From Actinophytocola oryzae (GTDB taxonomy: Bacteria > Actinomycetota > Actinomycetes > Mycobacteriales > Pseudonocardiaceae), in NCBI RefSeq assembly GCF_004364325.1, contig NZ_SOCP01000019.1:62001-126000 (forward strand): a DNA stretch of 64,000 bases. Direction: 5' to 3'. How positions within the stretch are numbered: position 1 is the first letter of the stretch; each line of letters opens with the position of its first letter. Both the position numbers and the translations under genes were made by a program. This document shows, in pieces, positions 40,562 to 48,954 of the stretch. Below the pieces are notes generated by a model. It ran no database searches and had not been told where the DNA came from. It saw only the letters and a program-made list of their open reading frames with translations.

Positions 40562-40590
40562 AACGAATTCACTGAATTCGGAGGCGGAGC

Positions 40591-40992
40591 TTGACCGACG
40601 CCGCGGCCACGGCCTCACTGCACGCGTTGGTGCCTTTCGCGAGGCATCTCGGGATTGAGGTCCTGGCCGCGACCCCGGCCCGGGTGACCGGCAGGCTGGC
40701 CTGGCGGGAGGAGCTCTGCACGGCGGGCGGGGCGCTGAACGGCGGCGTGATCATGGCGCTGGCGGACAACATCGGCGCGCTGTGCGCGTTCCTCAACCTG
40801 CCCGCCGGGGCGGGCGGAACTACCACGATCGAGTCCAAAACCAACTTTCTGCGTGCGATTAGAAGTGGTCATACCATCTCCGTCGCCCGTCCGCTTCACG
40901 TTGGCAAGCGAATCATCGTAGTCGAATCCGATGTTCTCGATGACGAAGAACGCCTGGTGGGGAGGGTTACGCAGAGCCAGGCGGTGCTGTAA
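40591..40992 (+). CDS. PaaI-family acyl-CoA thioesterase (hotdog fold)
   Basis: This is a 133-aa hotdog thioesterase hydrolysing acyl- or aryl-CoA. The core motif is TAGGALNGGVIMALADNIGALC, followed by TIESKTNFLRAI and HVGKRIIVVESDVLDDE as in PaaI/YdiI-type enzymes; the usual catalytic HGG is replaced by NGG, which occurs in some family members. Translation is likely from TTG at 40591, which has GGAGGCGGAG immediately ahead. The 3' half is slightly AT-richer than its neighbours. It likely limits or recycles the CoA esters made by the upstream ligase. Confidence 0.85.
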   Translation: MTDAAATASLHALVPFARHLGIEVLAATPARVTGRLAWREELCTAGGALNGGVIMALADNIGALCAFLNLPAGAGGTTTIESKTNFLRAIRSGHTISVARPLHVGKRIIVVESDVLDDEERLVGRVTQSQAVL

Positions 40993-41055
40993 TACTCTCC
41001 GTGGTCTAGCCCAAATGGTCGGCACCGACGGTTGGAGATCGGTATCGTCGCGCAT

Positions 41056-41610
41056 GTGCCCGAGCCTCGGACGCGGAAGCTGACCGCGACGTCATACGTC
41101 GTGCTCGGCATGCTCAGTTTCTCCCCCGCCACGAGCTACGACCTGAAGCAGTGGATCGCGAACACGATCGGCAACTTCTGGGCGTTCGCCCACTCGCAGT
41201 TGTACGACGAGCCCGCGCGGCTGGTCGCGGACGGGCTGGTCAGCGAGGAGGTCGAGTCGGGAGGCCGCAGGCGCCGCACCTACTCGATCCTCCCGGCGGG
41301 TCGCGAGGCGCTGCGTGAGTGGCTGTCCACGACGACCGACGAGCAGACGGAAGTGCGCGACCTCGGTCTGCTGAAGCTCTTCTTCGTCAACTTCGGCTCC
41401 CGCAAGGACCTGTTGCAGCTGGCCAGGGACCGCAGGGAGTCGCACCGCTCGCGAGCCGACGCCTACGAGGAGCAGCGGGCCGAGATCGTCGACTACGCCG
41501 ACCGCTGGCAGGTGAAGACGATCGAGCTGGGCGTCCGCTACGAGCGGACCGTCGAGCAGTTCTGGGCCGACTTCCTCCGGGAACTGGAGGAGGAAGAAGA
41601 CCGCCGCTAA
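41056..41610 (+). CDS. PadR-family transcriptional regulator
   Basis: This is a protein of about 184 aa with an N-terminal PadR winged helix (SYVVLGMLSFSPATSYDLKQ, then HSQLYDEPARLVADGLVSEE and the wing GGRRRRTYSILPAGREALREW) and a C-terminal coiled-coil dimerisation domain rich in charged residues (about 95-184). The GTG at 41056 is chosen because TATCGT lies seven bases upstream as a -10 box, which would give a leaderless mRNA; a TTG at 41032 is possible. PadR proteins typically repress by ligand-modulated dimer binding. The target could be the adjacent ligase/thioesterase pair, but this is only positional. Confidence 0.88.
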   Translation: MPEPRTRKLTATSYVVLGMLSFSPATSYDLKQWIANTIGNFWAFAHSQLYDEPARLVADGLVSEEVESGGRRRRTYSILPAGREALREWLSTTTDEQTEVRDLGLLKLFFVNFGSRKDLLQLARDRRESHRSRADAYEEQRAEIVDYADRWQVKTIELGVRYERTVEQFWADFLRELEEEEDRR

Positions 41611-41675
41611 CTCGACCCGGCACCGGCTCGCGCGAACTGTTTACATGACCTTGGACGAGCAGGAAAATCCTTGGC

Positions 41676-42959
41676 ATGCGTGCACACCCCTTACGCCTGG
41701 TCGCCGCAGGTCTCGGAGCGGCTCTGGTGATGTCCCTGTCCGCCGCGCCGGTGGTCGCCGAGCCCGCCGCGGACGACGCCCCGGTCGACTTCCACCAGTG
41801 GACGTCGCAGACGGACTTCAGGAAGGGCCGGTCGGAAGGCGTGCTGCCGACCCCGTCCGGCCTGGTCATCAGCCGTCCGGTCGGTACCGTCGAGCACACC
41901 GAGCCCGACCTGGGCACCACCCGCACGTACGAGTACGGCCGCTGGACCTCCCCCGCCTACCGCCAGGGCTTCGACGCCACCCAGCTGGTCGCCTCGTGGA
42001 ACGCGTCGACCCCGGACGACACGTGGCTGACCGTCGAGATGCAGGGCACGACGGCGGCGGGCGCGAAGTCGCAGTGGTACACGATGGGCCGCTGGGCGCT
42101 GAAGGACACGGACATCGTCCGCACGACGGTGCCGGACCAGGAGGACGCCGTCGGCTACATCGACGTGGACACCTTCGTCGCCACGCAGCCGATCAGCAGC
42201 TACCAGCTGCGGGTCACGCTCTACCGCGAGCGGCACACCCGCGTGACTCCCTCGGTCTCGATGGTCGGCGCGATGACCTCGAACATCCCCGACCGTTACA
42301 CCGCGCCCGCCGGCCCGTCCGCGGGCGCGTGGGGCATCGAGCTTCCCGTGCCGCGCTACTCGCAGAACATCCACGCGGGCCAGTACCCCCAGTACGGCGG
42401 TGGCGGTGAGGCGTGGTGCAGCCCGACGTCCACGGAGATGGTCGTCGAGTACTGGGGCAGGCGGCCGAGCAGGCACGACCTGTCGTGGGTCGACCCGGCC
42501 ATCGCCGACCCGACCGTCCCGCACGCCGCCCGCCACACCTACGACCACGACTACGACGGCACCGGAAACTGGCCGTTCAACACGGCCTATGCCGCGTCGC
42601 TCGGCCTGAACGGGCACATCACCCGCCTGTCCTCGCTGACCGACATCGAGCGGTTCATCAGGGCGGGCATCCCGGTGATCACGTCGCAGTCGTTCATGGC
42701 CAGCGAGCTGGACGGCGCGGGCTACGGCACGTCGGGCCACATCATGGTCGTCGTCGGCTTCACCGAGAACGGGGACGTCATCGCCAACGACCCCGCCTCC
42801 AGCAGCAACGACGCCGTGCGCAACGTCTACAAGCGTGACCAGTTCGCGACGATCTGGCTGCGGACCAAGCGCGTCAACGCGACGGGCGGCATCTCCGGCG
42901 GTCCCGGCGGCGTGGCCTACGTCATCGCGCCGCCGTGGAAGCGGCTGCCGAAACTCTGA
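41676..42959 (+). CDS. Secreted C39-like cysteine peptidase
   Basis: This is a 427-aa exported protein. The signal peptide covers about residues 1-28 (LVAAGLGAALVMSLSAAPVVA). A beta-rich N-terminal domain (about 40-215) precedes a papain-fold Peptidase_C39_2-like domain: catalytic Cys in GEAWCSPTSTEMVVEYWG (about residue 248), His in SGHIMVVVGFTENGDV (about 355) and Asn/Asp in IANDPASSS. It probably acts outside the cell on peptide or protein substrates. The start is supported by the signal peptide; AGGAAAATCC lies upstream. It precedes the double GGCT-fold gene by 13 bp. Confidence 0.88.
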   Translation: MRAHPLRLVAAGLGAALVMSLSAAPVVAEPAADDAPVDFHQWTSQTDFRKGRSEGVLPTPSGLVISRPVGTVEHTEPDLGTTRTYEYGRWTSPAYRQGFDATQLVASWNASTPDDTWLTVEMQGTTAAGAKSQWYTMGRWALKDTDIVRTTVPDQEDAVGYIDVDTFVATQPISSYQLRVTLYRERHTRVTPSVSMVGAMTSNIPDRYTAPAGPSAGAWGIELPVPRYSQNIHAGQYPQYGGGGEAWCSPTSTEMVVEYWGRRPSRHDLSWVDPAIADPTVPHAARHTYDHDYDGTGNWPFNTAYAASLGLNGHITRLSSLTDIERFIRAGIPVITSQSFMASELDGAGYGTSGHIMVVVGFTENGDVIANDPASSSNDAVRNVYKRDQFATIWLRTKRVNATGGISGGPGGVAYVIAPPWKRLPKL

Positions 42960-42972
42960 GACAGTCGAAGGC

Positions 42973-44022
42973 GTGAGCGGACCGCCGTCTCCCGACTTCG
43001 CCGACGACGACTACCCGGCGGCGCCCTACCCGGGGCGCCGCCCACCGGGCTCGTTCGTGCACGACGACGGGGGCGGCTGGTACGTCAGGGCAGGGCGGGT
43101 CGGCGACACCGACCTCGACGACTGGCTGACGGCCCGGGGCGCGGCGCCGATGGCCGACCGCGTCCCGCTCCTGTGCTACGGCTCGAACATCTGCCCCTCG
43201 AAGATCACCTGGCTGCGTTCCGCGCTGGGCCTGCGAGGTCCCGCCGTGCTCATGCGGGCCCGCTGCCACGACCTCGCCGCCGTCTGGGCCAGCGGGCTGC
43301 GGGTGGTCGACGACCAGCGCCCCGCCACCCTCGCCGCCCTGCCTGGCAACACCGAGGACCACGCGCTCTGGTTCGCCACGCTGGAACAGGTCGAGGTGCT
43401 CGACGTCTGCGAAGGCCGCGGCGAGCGGTACCGCCTCGGCCGCGTCGACACCGGCGAGGTCCGCCTGACCGACGGGACGCTCGTCGACGGCCCCCTCGCC
43501 TACACCGCAGCCGCACCACGTCGCATGCCGCTGCTGTGCGACGGCAGGCCCGTGCGCTGCGCCGACGTGCCCCAGGCGGGCGCGGCGGCCCTCACCGGCG
43601 TCGCCGCGGACACGGACGGCCTGACGGTCCGCGAGGTGGACGTCCCGCTGCCGGAGGACTTCCCCGGCCGCGTGTTCGTCTACGGGACCCTGCAGCCGAC
43701 CGCGTCGGACTGGTGGCGCCTCGAACCCCACGCGACGGGCAGCAGGCAGGCTCGGATGCCGGGCACTCTGTACGACACCGGGCTCGGCTACCCGGGGTTA
43801 CTGCTCGGCGACGGGCCCGGTGTCGAGGGATGGGTCGTCCATCTGGGCGAACCGGCTCGGGCGCTCGCCGAGCTGGACGGCTACGAGGGCAGCGAGTACC
43901 GACGGGTCAGAGTGGCTCTACCAGGCGGAATGTGGTGCTGGACATACGTGTGGGTCAACTCGACCGAGGGGATGCGTAAGCTGACGGCCCCGTGGGGAGG
44001 CGCGGATCCGTCTCGGAGGTGA
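42973..44022 (+). CDS. Tandem gamma-glutamylcyclotransferase-fold protein
   Basis: This is a 349-aa protein that appears to hold two AIG2/GGCT-like domains. The first begins near residue 60 with PLLCYGSNICPSKITWL, the YGSN signature of GGCTs; the second begins near residue 230 with GRVFVYGTLQPTASDWWRL (YGTL signature) and has YEGSEYRRVRV with the expected catalytic-type Glu. GGCT-fold enzymes convert gamma-glutamyl dipeptides or amines to 5-oxoproline. Two such modules in one chain is uncommon. The GTG at 42973 follows GAAGG closely. It is followed by a lipoprotein gene after 4 bp, so they likely share a transcript. Confidence 0.8.
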   Translation: MSGPPSPDFADDDYPAAPYPGRRPPGSFVHDDGGGWYVRAGRVGDTDLDDWLTARGAAPMADRVPLLCYGSNICPSKITWLRSALGLRGPAVLMRARCHDLAAVWASGLRVVDDQRPATLAALPGNTEDHALWFATLEQVEVLDVCEGRGERYRLGRVDTGEVRLTDGTLVDGPLAYTAAAPRRMPLLCDGRPVRCADVPQAGAAALTGVAADTDGLTVREVDVPLPEDFPGRVFVYGTLQPTASDWWRLEPHATGSRQARMPGTLYDTGLGYPGLLLGDGPGVEGWVVHLGEPARALAELDGYEGSEYRRVRVALPGGMWCWTYVWVNSTEGMRKLTAPWGGADPSRR

Positions 44023-44026
44023 GGGC

Positions 44027-44641
44027 GTGGCCCGACATTACCGACTCTGTGTGATCGCGGCTCTGTCGTTGTCGGTGCTGAGCGCCTGTGGCGCACGGCA
44101 GGGCGCGGCCAGCGAATCCACACTGCCGAGGCTGACGACCACCACGGGGAGCGGTACGACCACGACGACCACCTCGAGCCCGCCGTCCCAGACCGGCAGC
44201 GAGTCCTCGCCACCGAACCAGGACAACCCCTGCACTGCCGAGTCGCTGACCGGCTCGGTCGAGTCGATGGATGCCGCGCCCGGCAACAGGTACGTGACGC
44301 TGGTCCTGCGGAACACCGGCGGGCAGACGTGCTCGCTGTGGGGCTTCGGCGGCCTCGAACTGCTGGACGTCGCGAAGCGGCCGCTCCCGACGGACGCCAG
44401 GCGGTCCCTCGACCCGCAGCCCGCGCTCGTCACGCTCGAGCCGGGCGACGAGGCGGGCAAGATCGTGCGCTGGACCGTGGTCGCGACCGGCGACGAGCCG
44501 ACGGCGGGCCCGTGCCAGCCGAAGGCGGCCTCGATCAACGTCCTGCCGCCGGACCAGACCGCGCCGCTCGTGGTCGAGTACACGTTCGGCTCGGTCTGCG
44601 ACCACGGCAGGCTCGACACGAGCGCGTACTTCGCGCGCTGA
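44027..44641 (+). CDS. Lipoprotein with DUF4232-like domain
   Basis: This is a 204-aa exported lipoprotein. The signal ends in the lipobox LSAC (Cys21). A Thr/Ser/Pro-rich linker (about residues 35-65, with runs of threonine) leads to a C-terminal beta-sandwich domain with YVTLVLRNTGGQTCSLWGFG, the hallmark pattern of DUF4232 proteins, and three or four cysteines likely in disulfides. The GTG at 44027 has GGAGGTGAGGG upstream. Function is unknown; such domains are common on actinobacterial surfaces. It follows the GGCT-like gene by 4 bp. Confidence 0.85.
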   Translation: MARHYRLCVIAALSLSVLSACGARQGAASESTLPRLTTTTGSGTTTTTTSSPPSQTGSESSPPNQDNPCTAESLTGSVESMDAAPGNRYVTLVLRNTGGQTCSLWGFGGLELLDVAKRPLPTDARRSLDPQPALVTLEPGDEAGKIVRWTVVATGDEPTAGPCQPKAASINVLPPDQTAPLVVEYTFGSVCDHGRLDTSAYFAR

Positions 44642-44697
44642 GCCCTTTTCTCCGGTTCTTCTGGTCAGACCGCCGTCCCCGGGTGCACGCTTGGTCC

Positions 44698-45132
44698 ATG
44701 AACACCGAGCCCGACCTCGCGAAGGAGCCGACGGTGCGGCACCCGGTGCCGGAGTACACCGAGACACCGCCCACCACGGCCAGGACCGACCCGCTGGCGA
44801 AGGTCATGCTCACGCCGCGGCAGTTCTGGGCCGTCCTCGCCGCGGCAGGCATCCTGCTCGGCCTGCTGCTCGCACTCCTGCCGGTCCACGTGGCGAACGC
44901 CGACCCGGCCAACCCCGGGTACGTCGCGTGCGGCAACACGATCGGCGGCGTCGAGACCGGACCGCTCGGCGACGGCCTGGGCCGGCCGGACGAGGACGTC
45001 CTCGCCACCTACGTGAACACGTGCGAGAGCGCCATCACCACCCGCCTCCTGTTCTCGTGGCCCATGTTCTTCGCGGGCGTGCTCGTGATCGCGTGGCGGG
45101 GCGTGGTCCGCGCCCCCGGCGAAACCCCCTAG
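44698..45132 (+). CDS. Two-span membrane protein, unknown function
   Basis: This is a 144-aa protein with a polar cytoplasmic N-terminus of about 40 residues, a membrane span near 45-65 (FWAVLAAAGILLGLLLALL), an extracytoplasmic loop of about 55 residues containing two cysteines (YVACGNTIGG and VNTCESAI), and a second span near 122-138 (LFSWPMFFAGVLVIAW). The loop cysteines probably form a disulfide. I recognise no family. The start ATG at 44698 lies 56 bp after the lipoprotein stop. It overlaps the convergent AGPS-like gene by 4 bp. Confidence 0.75.
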   Translation: MNTEPDLAKEPTVRHPVPEYTETPPTTARTDPLAKVMLTPRQFWAVLAAAGILLGLLLALLPVHVANADPANPGYVACGNTIGGVETGPLGDGLGRPDEDVLATYVNTCESAITTRLLFSWPMFFAGVLVIAWRGVVRAPGETP

Positions 45133-46772
45133 CCCAACAGCTTTCCCGGGTTGCACACCCCGTCCGGGTCCAGCGTCCGCTTGACCGACGCGAGCACGTC
45201 GACGCCGAGGGTGCCGATCTCGGCGGCGAGGTAGGGCGCGTGGTCGACGCCGACCGCGTGGTGGTGGGTGATCGTCCCGAGTGGACCGATGGCCGCGCAC
45301 GCGGCCGCCTTCGCCCGCCGCCACTGGGTTTCCGGGTCGTCGGCGTCGCGCGGCACGAGCACGGTGAAGTACAGCGAGGCGCCGGTCTCGTAGGCGTGGG
45401 AGATGTGGCACGCGACGACGGGGGTCCGGCCCGGCGCGGACAGTGACCCGACGAGCGCGTCCCGCACCGCGGTGCGCAGCTCGCCCAGTCTGGCCCAGTA
45501 GGCGGCGGTCTCGAGTGTCTCGACGCAGACTCCCTTGTCCAGCAACGCGTCCCGCTGCCGGGGGCCGGCGAACCTGCCGTGGCGCCACGACTCCCCGGCC
45601 GGGGTGCCGAGCGAGACGGGCCGTGACCCGGCCAGCGCACGCAGTGTCGCGTGCCTGCGCGCGGCGAGCTCCTCCTTCGAGGTGGCCTCCCACCCGAGCA
45701 CCAGCAGGCACGGCTCGTGCACCTTGCGCAGCCGCAGGTACCTGCGCACCAGCGCGGTCTTCCAGCCGCCGGACATGGCGAACGCGACGTCGGTCTCGTA
45801 CGGGTCGGACAGTCGCGTGACGTCCGCGAGCACGCGCCGCTGCGCGAGCGTGCGCACCGCGGTCACCCCCGCGTCCCAGCCGTCGAGCACGAACCCCTCG
45901 TAGCGGCGGATGGTCGGCAGCTCCCGCACCCGCACGGTCACCTCGGTGACGACGCCGAACGCACCCTCGCTGCCCACCACGAGCTGCCGCAGGTCCGGTC
46001 CCGCCGCGGACGCGGGTGCGGCGCCGAGCCGCCAGTCTCCGCGCGGTGTGGCGATGCGCACACCCTCGACCATGTCCTCGAACCTGCCGTAGCCGGCGGA
46101 GGCCTGACCGGACGAACGGGTGGCGGCGAAACCGCCGATCGTCGCCCGCTCGAACGACTGCGGGACGTGACCGAGAGTCAGCCCGTGCGCGGCGAGCAGG
46201 CGCTCGGCCTCCGGTCCCGTCACGCCGGCCTGGAAGACCGCCAGCCGCGAGACGGGGTCCACGGAGACCAGGCGGTCCAACCGGTACAGGTCGACCACCA
46301 CGACCGCGGCCTTGTCACCGCGCAGCGCGGCCACACCGCCGACGACCGAGGTCCCGCCGCCGAACGGCACGATGCCGACATCGTGGGCCGCGCAGACCTC
46401 CACGACCCGGAGCACCTCGTCCGGGTCGCCGGGCGCCACCACGGCATCGGGCACGGCCGGCTCGCCGAACCCGCGGTGGCGCAGCAGATCCAGATAGGAC
46501 AGACCACCGGCACGGCCCAGCCGGTCGTCACGGCCCGTATGCACGTGCGCCTGCCCGAGCACTGTGCACAGTGCATCGAACGCGTCCTCGGGCAGCCCGG
46601 ATTCCGGGACCGTCAAAGCGGAATCGGGGACAGCCGGGGTTGTGCGTACGGGCAGACCGGTGCGATCCGCTAGCCACCGAGTGGCGTGAGAAGGCAGTAT
46701 GGCGTCACTACCACCCGTAGGCGTCCACGCGCGACGAACCGATCGGTCGAGGTAGTCATAGTTCTTACTCAC
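45129..46772 (-). CDS. FAD-binding oxidase, alkyldihydroxyacetonephosphate synthase (AGPS)-like
   Basis: This is a 547-aa flavoprotein of the VAO family. The FAD-binding motif is VVPFGGGTSVVGGVAALRG (about residues 134-152), followed by GVTGPEAERLL, GHVPQSFERATIGGFAATRS and the C-terminal THHHAVGVDHAPYL active-site block, matching AGPS and mycobacterial AgpS (Rv3107c). AGPS exchanges the acyl group of acyl-dihydroxyacetone phosphate for a fatty alcohol in ether-lipid synthesis; whether this homologue does that is unproven. The GTG at 46772 is the last in-frame start before the conserved AW region. It is divergent from a TetR gene with which it shares overlapping -10 boxes. Confidence 0.87.
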   Translation of the reverse strand: MSKNYDYLDRSVRRAWTPTGGSDAILPSHATRWLADRTGLPVRTTPAVPDSALTVPESGLPEDAFDALCTVLGQAHVHTGRDDRLGRAGGLSYLDLLRHRGFGEPAVPDAVVAPGDPDEVLRVVEVCAAHDVGIVPFGGGTSVVGGVAALRGDKAAVVVVDLYRLDRLVSVDPVSRLAVFQAGVTGPEAERLLAAHGLTLGHVPQSFERATIGGFAATRSSGQASAGYGRFEDMVEGVRIATPRGDWRLGAAPASAAGPDLRQLVVGSEGAFGVVTEVTVRVRELPTIRRYEGFVLDGWDAGVTAVRTLAQRRVLADVTRLSDPYETDVAFAMSGGWKTALVRRYLRLRKVHEPCLLVLGWEATSKEELAARRHATLRALAGSRPVSLGTPAGESWRHGRFAGPRQRDALLDKGVCVETLETAAYWARLGELRTAVRDALVGSLSAPGRTPVVACHISHAYETGASLYFTVLVPRDADDPETQWRRAKAAACAAIGPLGTITHHHAVGVDHAPYLAAEIGTLGVDVLASVKRTLDPDGVCNPGKLLG

Positions 46773-46785
46773 GAGTATAGTGTGA
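46769..46785. promoter_or_regulatory. Overlapping divergent promoters and TCAC-N9-GTGA site
   Basis: TATAGT (46776-46781) lies seven bases before the TetR start codon, predicting a leaderless transcript. On the opposite strand TATACT (46779-46774) forms the -10 of the AGPS-like gene, so the two -10 boxes overlap. The pair sits within TCAC-N9-GTGA (46769-46785), a probable autoregulatory TetR operator able to block both promoters. Confidence 0.6.
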
Positions 46786-46788
46786 CAC

Positions 46789-47388
46789 ATGGCCACCATC
46801 CGTCACACACCGTCACCCAACCGTGTCGCTGATGACGTTCTGCTCGACGCGGCGTTGACGTGTGTGCTCGCAGTCGGCGTACGCAGGACGACGTTGAGCG
46901 ACGTCGCCCGCACTGCCGGTGTGAGCCGGATGACGCTGTACCGCAGGTTTCCCGACGTGCGCGGCATGTTGTCCGCGTTGATCACCCGCGAGTTCGGCAG
47001 GATCCTCGGCGCCGCGACGGAGGCCGCACGCAGCGAGACCACCGCACGCGGGCAGCTCGTCGTCGCGTCCGTGCACACGTTGCGTGCGCTGGCCGCGAAC
47101 CCGTTCATGCACGCGATCATCGAGCGGGACGCGGAGATGCTGGTGCCCTACATCTTCGAGCGCATCGGCACGAGCCAGCGGATGGCCGAGGAGTACCTGC
47201 ACGCGCAGCTGGCCGCGGGCCAGGGCGACGGCTCGATCCGGGCCGGGACGCTGAAGGTCCAGGCACGCACCATCTTCATGCTGCTGCAGCCGTACGTGTT
47301 CGCGATCCGACCGTCCACTTCGGACATCGAGCTGGAGGACCTGCTGACCGAGCTCGGGCGACTGCTCGACGTCGCCTTACGTCCGTGA
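46789..47388 (+). CDS. TetR-family transcriptional regulator
   Basis: This is a 199-aa repressor-type protein with an N-terminal HTH (RRTTLSDVARTAGVSRMTLYRRFPDVRGM at about residues 32-60) and a helical ligand-binding domain with ALAANPFMHAIIERDAEML, a pattern seen in regulators beside glpD-type genes. It is probably leaderless (-10 box seven bases before the ATG). Its stop overlaps the glycerol-3-phosphate dehydrogenase start (GTGA), and it is divergent from the AGPS-like gene, so it probably controls both in response to a glycerolipid or acyl metabolite. Confidence 0.9.
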   Translation: MATIRHTPSPNRVADDVLLDAALTCVLAVGVRRTTLSDVARTAGVSRMTLYRRFPDVRGMLSALITREFGRILGAATEAARSETTARGQLVVASVHTLRALAANPFMHAIIERDAEMLVPYIFERIGTSQRMAEEYLHAQLAAGQGDGSIRAGTLKVQARTIFMLLQPYVFAIRPSTSDIELEDLLTELGRLLDVALRP

Positions 47389-48902
47389 CGACCTCCCTCA
47401 ACGCGGGCAGGCGCGCCGCCGAGCTGGCGGCACTCGCGGGTGGCGAGGTGGTCGACGTGCTCGTCGTCGGCGGCGGCGTGACGGGTGCGGGCATCGCGCT
47501 CGACGCGGCCTCGCGCGGGCTGTCGGTGGCGCTGCTGGAGGCACACGACCTGGCGCACGGCACGTCGCGCTGGTCGAGCAAGCTCGTGCACGGCGGGCTT
47601 CGCTACCTGGCGAAGGGAGACGTGGGGCTCGCGCACGAGAGTGCCGTGGAGCGCGGCATCCTGATGACCTCGACCGCGCCGCACCTGACCCGCCCGCTGC
47701 CACAGCTGATCCCCCTGCACAGCCAGATCTCCCGCAGCTCGGCCGCGTTCATCGCGGCGGGCCTGCGTGCGGGGGATGTCCTGCGCCGCGCCGCCCGGAC
47801 GCCCTCCGCGCTCCTGCCGCCGCCGCGCCGCGTGTCCGCGCCAGAAACCCTCGCGCTCGCGCCGGGCCTGCGTGCCACGGACCTGCGTGGCAGCTTGCTG
47901 TCATTCGACGGCCAGCTCGTGGACGACGCGCGCCTGGTGGTGGCGCTCGCCCGCACGGCGGCAGGCCTCGGCGCGAAGATCCTCACCCGCACCCCGGTGG
48001 TGAGCCTGACCGGCGACGCGGCGGAGATCCGCGACGGCGACCGGCTGGTGGAGCTCCGCGCGAGGACGGTGGTCAACGCCGCGGGCGTGTGGGCGGGCCG
48101 ACTCGTCCCGTCCGTCCGGTTGCGACCCTCGCTCGGCACGCATCTCGTGCTGTCCGGCCCCGACCTCGGCCTCGGCAGCGCGGCGGTGACCGTGCCGGTG
48201 CCCGGCTCCCGCTCGCGGTTCGTGCTGCTGCTCCCCCAGCGCGACGGCCTGGTGTACCTGGGCCTGACCGACGAGCCGTTCGACGGCGACATCCCGGACG
48301 AACCCGTCGCACCGGCGTCCGATGTGGACTTCCTGTTGCTGGTGGCGTCCTCGGTGCTCGCCAGCCCCGTGACCTCGCGGGACGTGCTCGGCACCTACGC
48401 CGGCCTGCGGCCACTGCTCGACGCGCCCGGCCGCAGCGCGGACCTCTCCCGCAAGCACGCGGTGCTGACCTCGCCGGACGGGGTCCTGACCGTCGTGGGC
48501 GGCAAGCTGACCACCTACCGCCGCATGGCGCAGGACGCCGTCGACGCGGCCGTCGCGGCGGGCGGTCTGACGGCGGGTGAGTCCCGCACCCGCCATCTCC
48601 CCCTGGTCGGCGCGGCACCGAGGTCCATTCTGTCCACAGTGGACGCACCAGAACGCCTCATCGCCAAGTACGGCACCGAGGCGCAGCGCGTGGCGGCGCT
48701 TGACCCCACCCCGGTGGCGCCCGGCTTCGACGTGACGGCAGGCGAGGTGCAGTGGGCCGTGCGCCACGAGGGCGCGCTGAACGCCGAGGACGTCCTGCAC
48801 CGCCGCACGCGGATCGGCCTGGTGCCCGCGAGGCTGGCCGCCGCGGTGACACCCGTGACCGAGCTGGTCCGCAAGGCCCTCGCCGACCCGGTCCCCCGAT
48901 GA
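47385..48902 (+). CDS. glpD: Glycerol-3-phosphate dehydrogenase/oxidase (GlpD family)
   Basis: This is a 505-aa membrane-associated flavoenzyme oxidising glycerol-3-phosphate to dihydroxyacetone phosphate. The FAD-binding GxGxxG is VLVVGGGVTGAGIALDAASR (about residues 25-44), followed by HGTSRWSSKLVHGGLRYL, the GlpD signature, and a C-terminal domain with VGGKLTTYRRMAQDA. The GTG at 47385 overlaps the TetR stop. Dihydroxyacetone phosphate is also the backbone substrate for AGPS chemistry, which links this enzyme to the divergent gene. It is followed by a strong hairpin facing the convergent type VII substrate gene. Confidence 0.92.
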   Translation: MTTSLNAGRRAAELAALAGGEVVDVLVVGGGVTGAGIALDAASRGLSVALLEAHDLAHGTSRWSSKLVHGGLRYLAKGDVGLAHESAVERGILMTSTAPHLTRPLPQLIPLHSQISRSSAAFIAAGLRAGDVLRRAARTPSALLPPPRRVSAPETLALAPGLRATDLRGSLLSFDGQLVDDARLVVALARTAAGLGAKILTRTPVVSLTGDAAEIRDGDRLVELRARTVVNAAGVWAGRLVPSVRLRPSLGTHLVLSGPDLGLGSAAVTVPVPGSRSRFVLLLPQRDGLVYLGLTDEPFDGDIPDEPVAPASDVDFLLLVASSVLASPVTSRDVLGTYAGLRPLLDAPGRSADLSRKHAVLTSPDGVLTVVGGKLTTYRRMAQDAVDAAVAAGGLTAGESRTRHLPLVGAAPRSILSTVDAPERLIAKYGTEAQRVAALDPTPVAPGFDVTAGEVQWAVRHEGALNAEDVLHRRTRIGLVPARLAAAVTPVTELVRKALADPVPR

Positions 48903-48905
48903 GCG

Positions 48906-48936
48906 GGACCCCTCCGGCAGGCTGCCGAAGGGGTCC
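48906..48936. terminator. Bidirectional hairpin between glpD and the type VII substrate gene
   Basis: Arms GGACCCCT (48906-48913) and AGGGGTCC (48929-48936) enclose CGGCAG and CTGCCG, giving a nearly continuous 14-bp stem three bases after the glpD stop. There is no long U-tract. It lies between convergent genes and can serve both. Confidence 0.75.
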
Positions 48937-48954
48937 TGTCCACCGGGTGTCCGG

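Noticed and set aside
40565..40579. Direct GAATTC repeats between the ligase and thioesterase as an attachment or recombination site
   Set aside because: Only six bases each, nine apart, with no integrase or other mobile-element sign; probably leader sequence.
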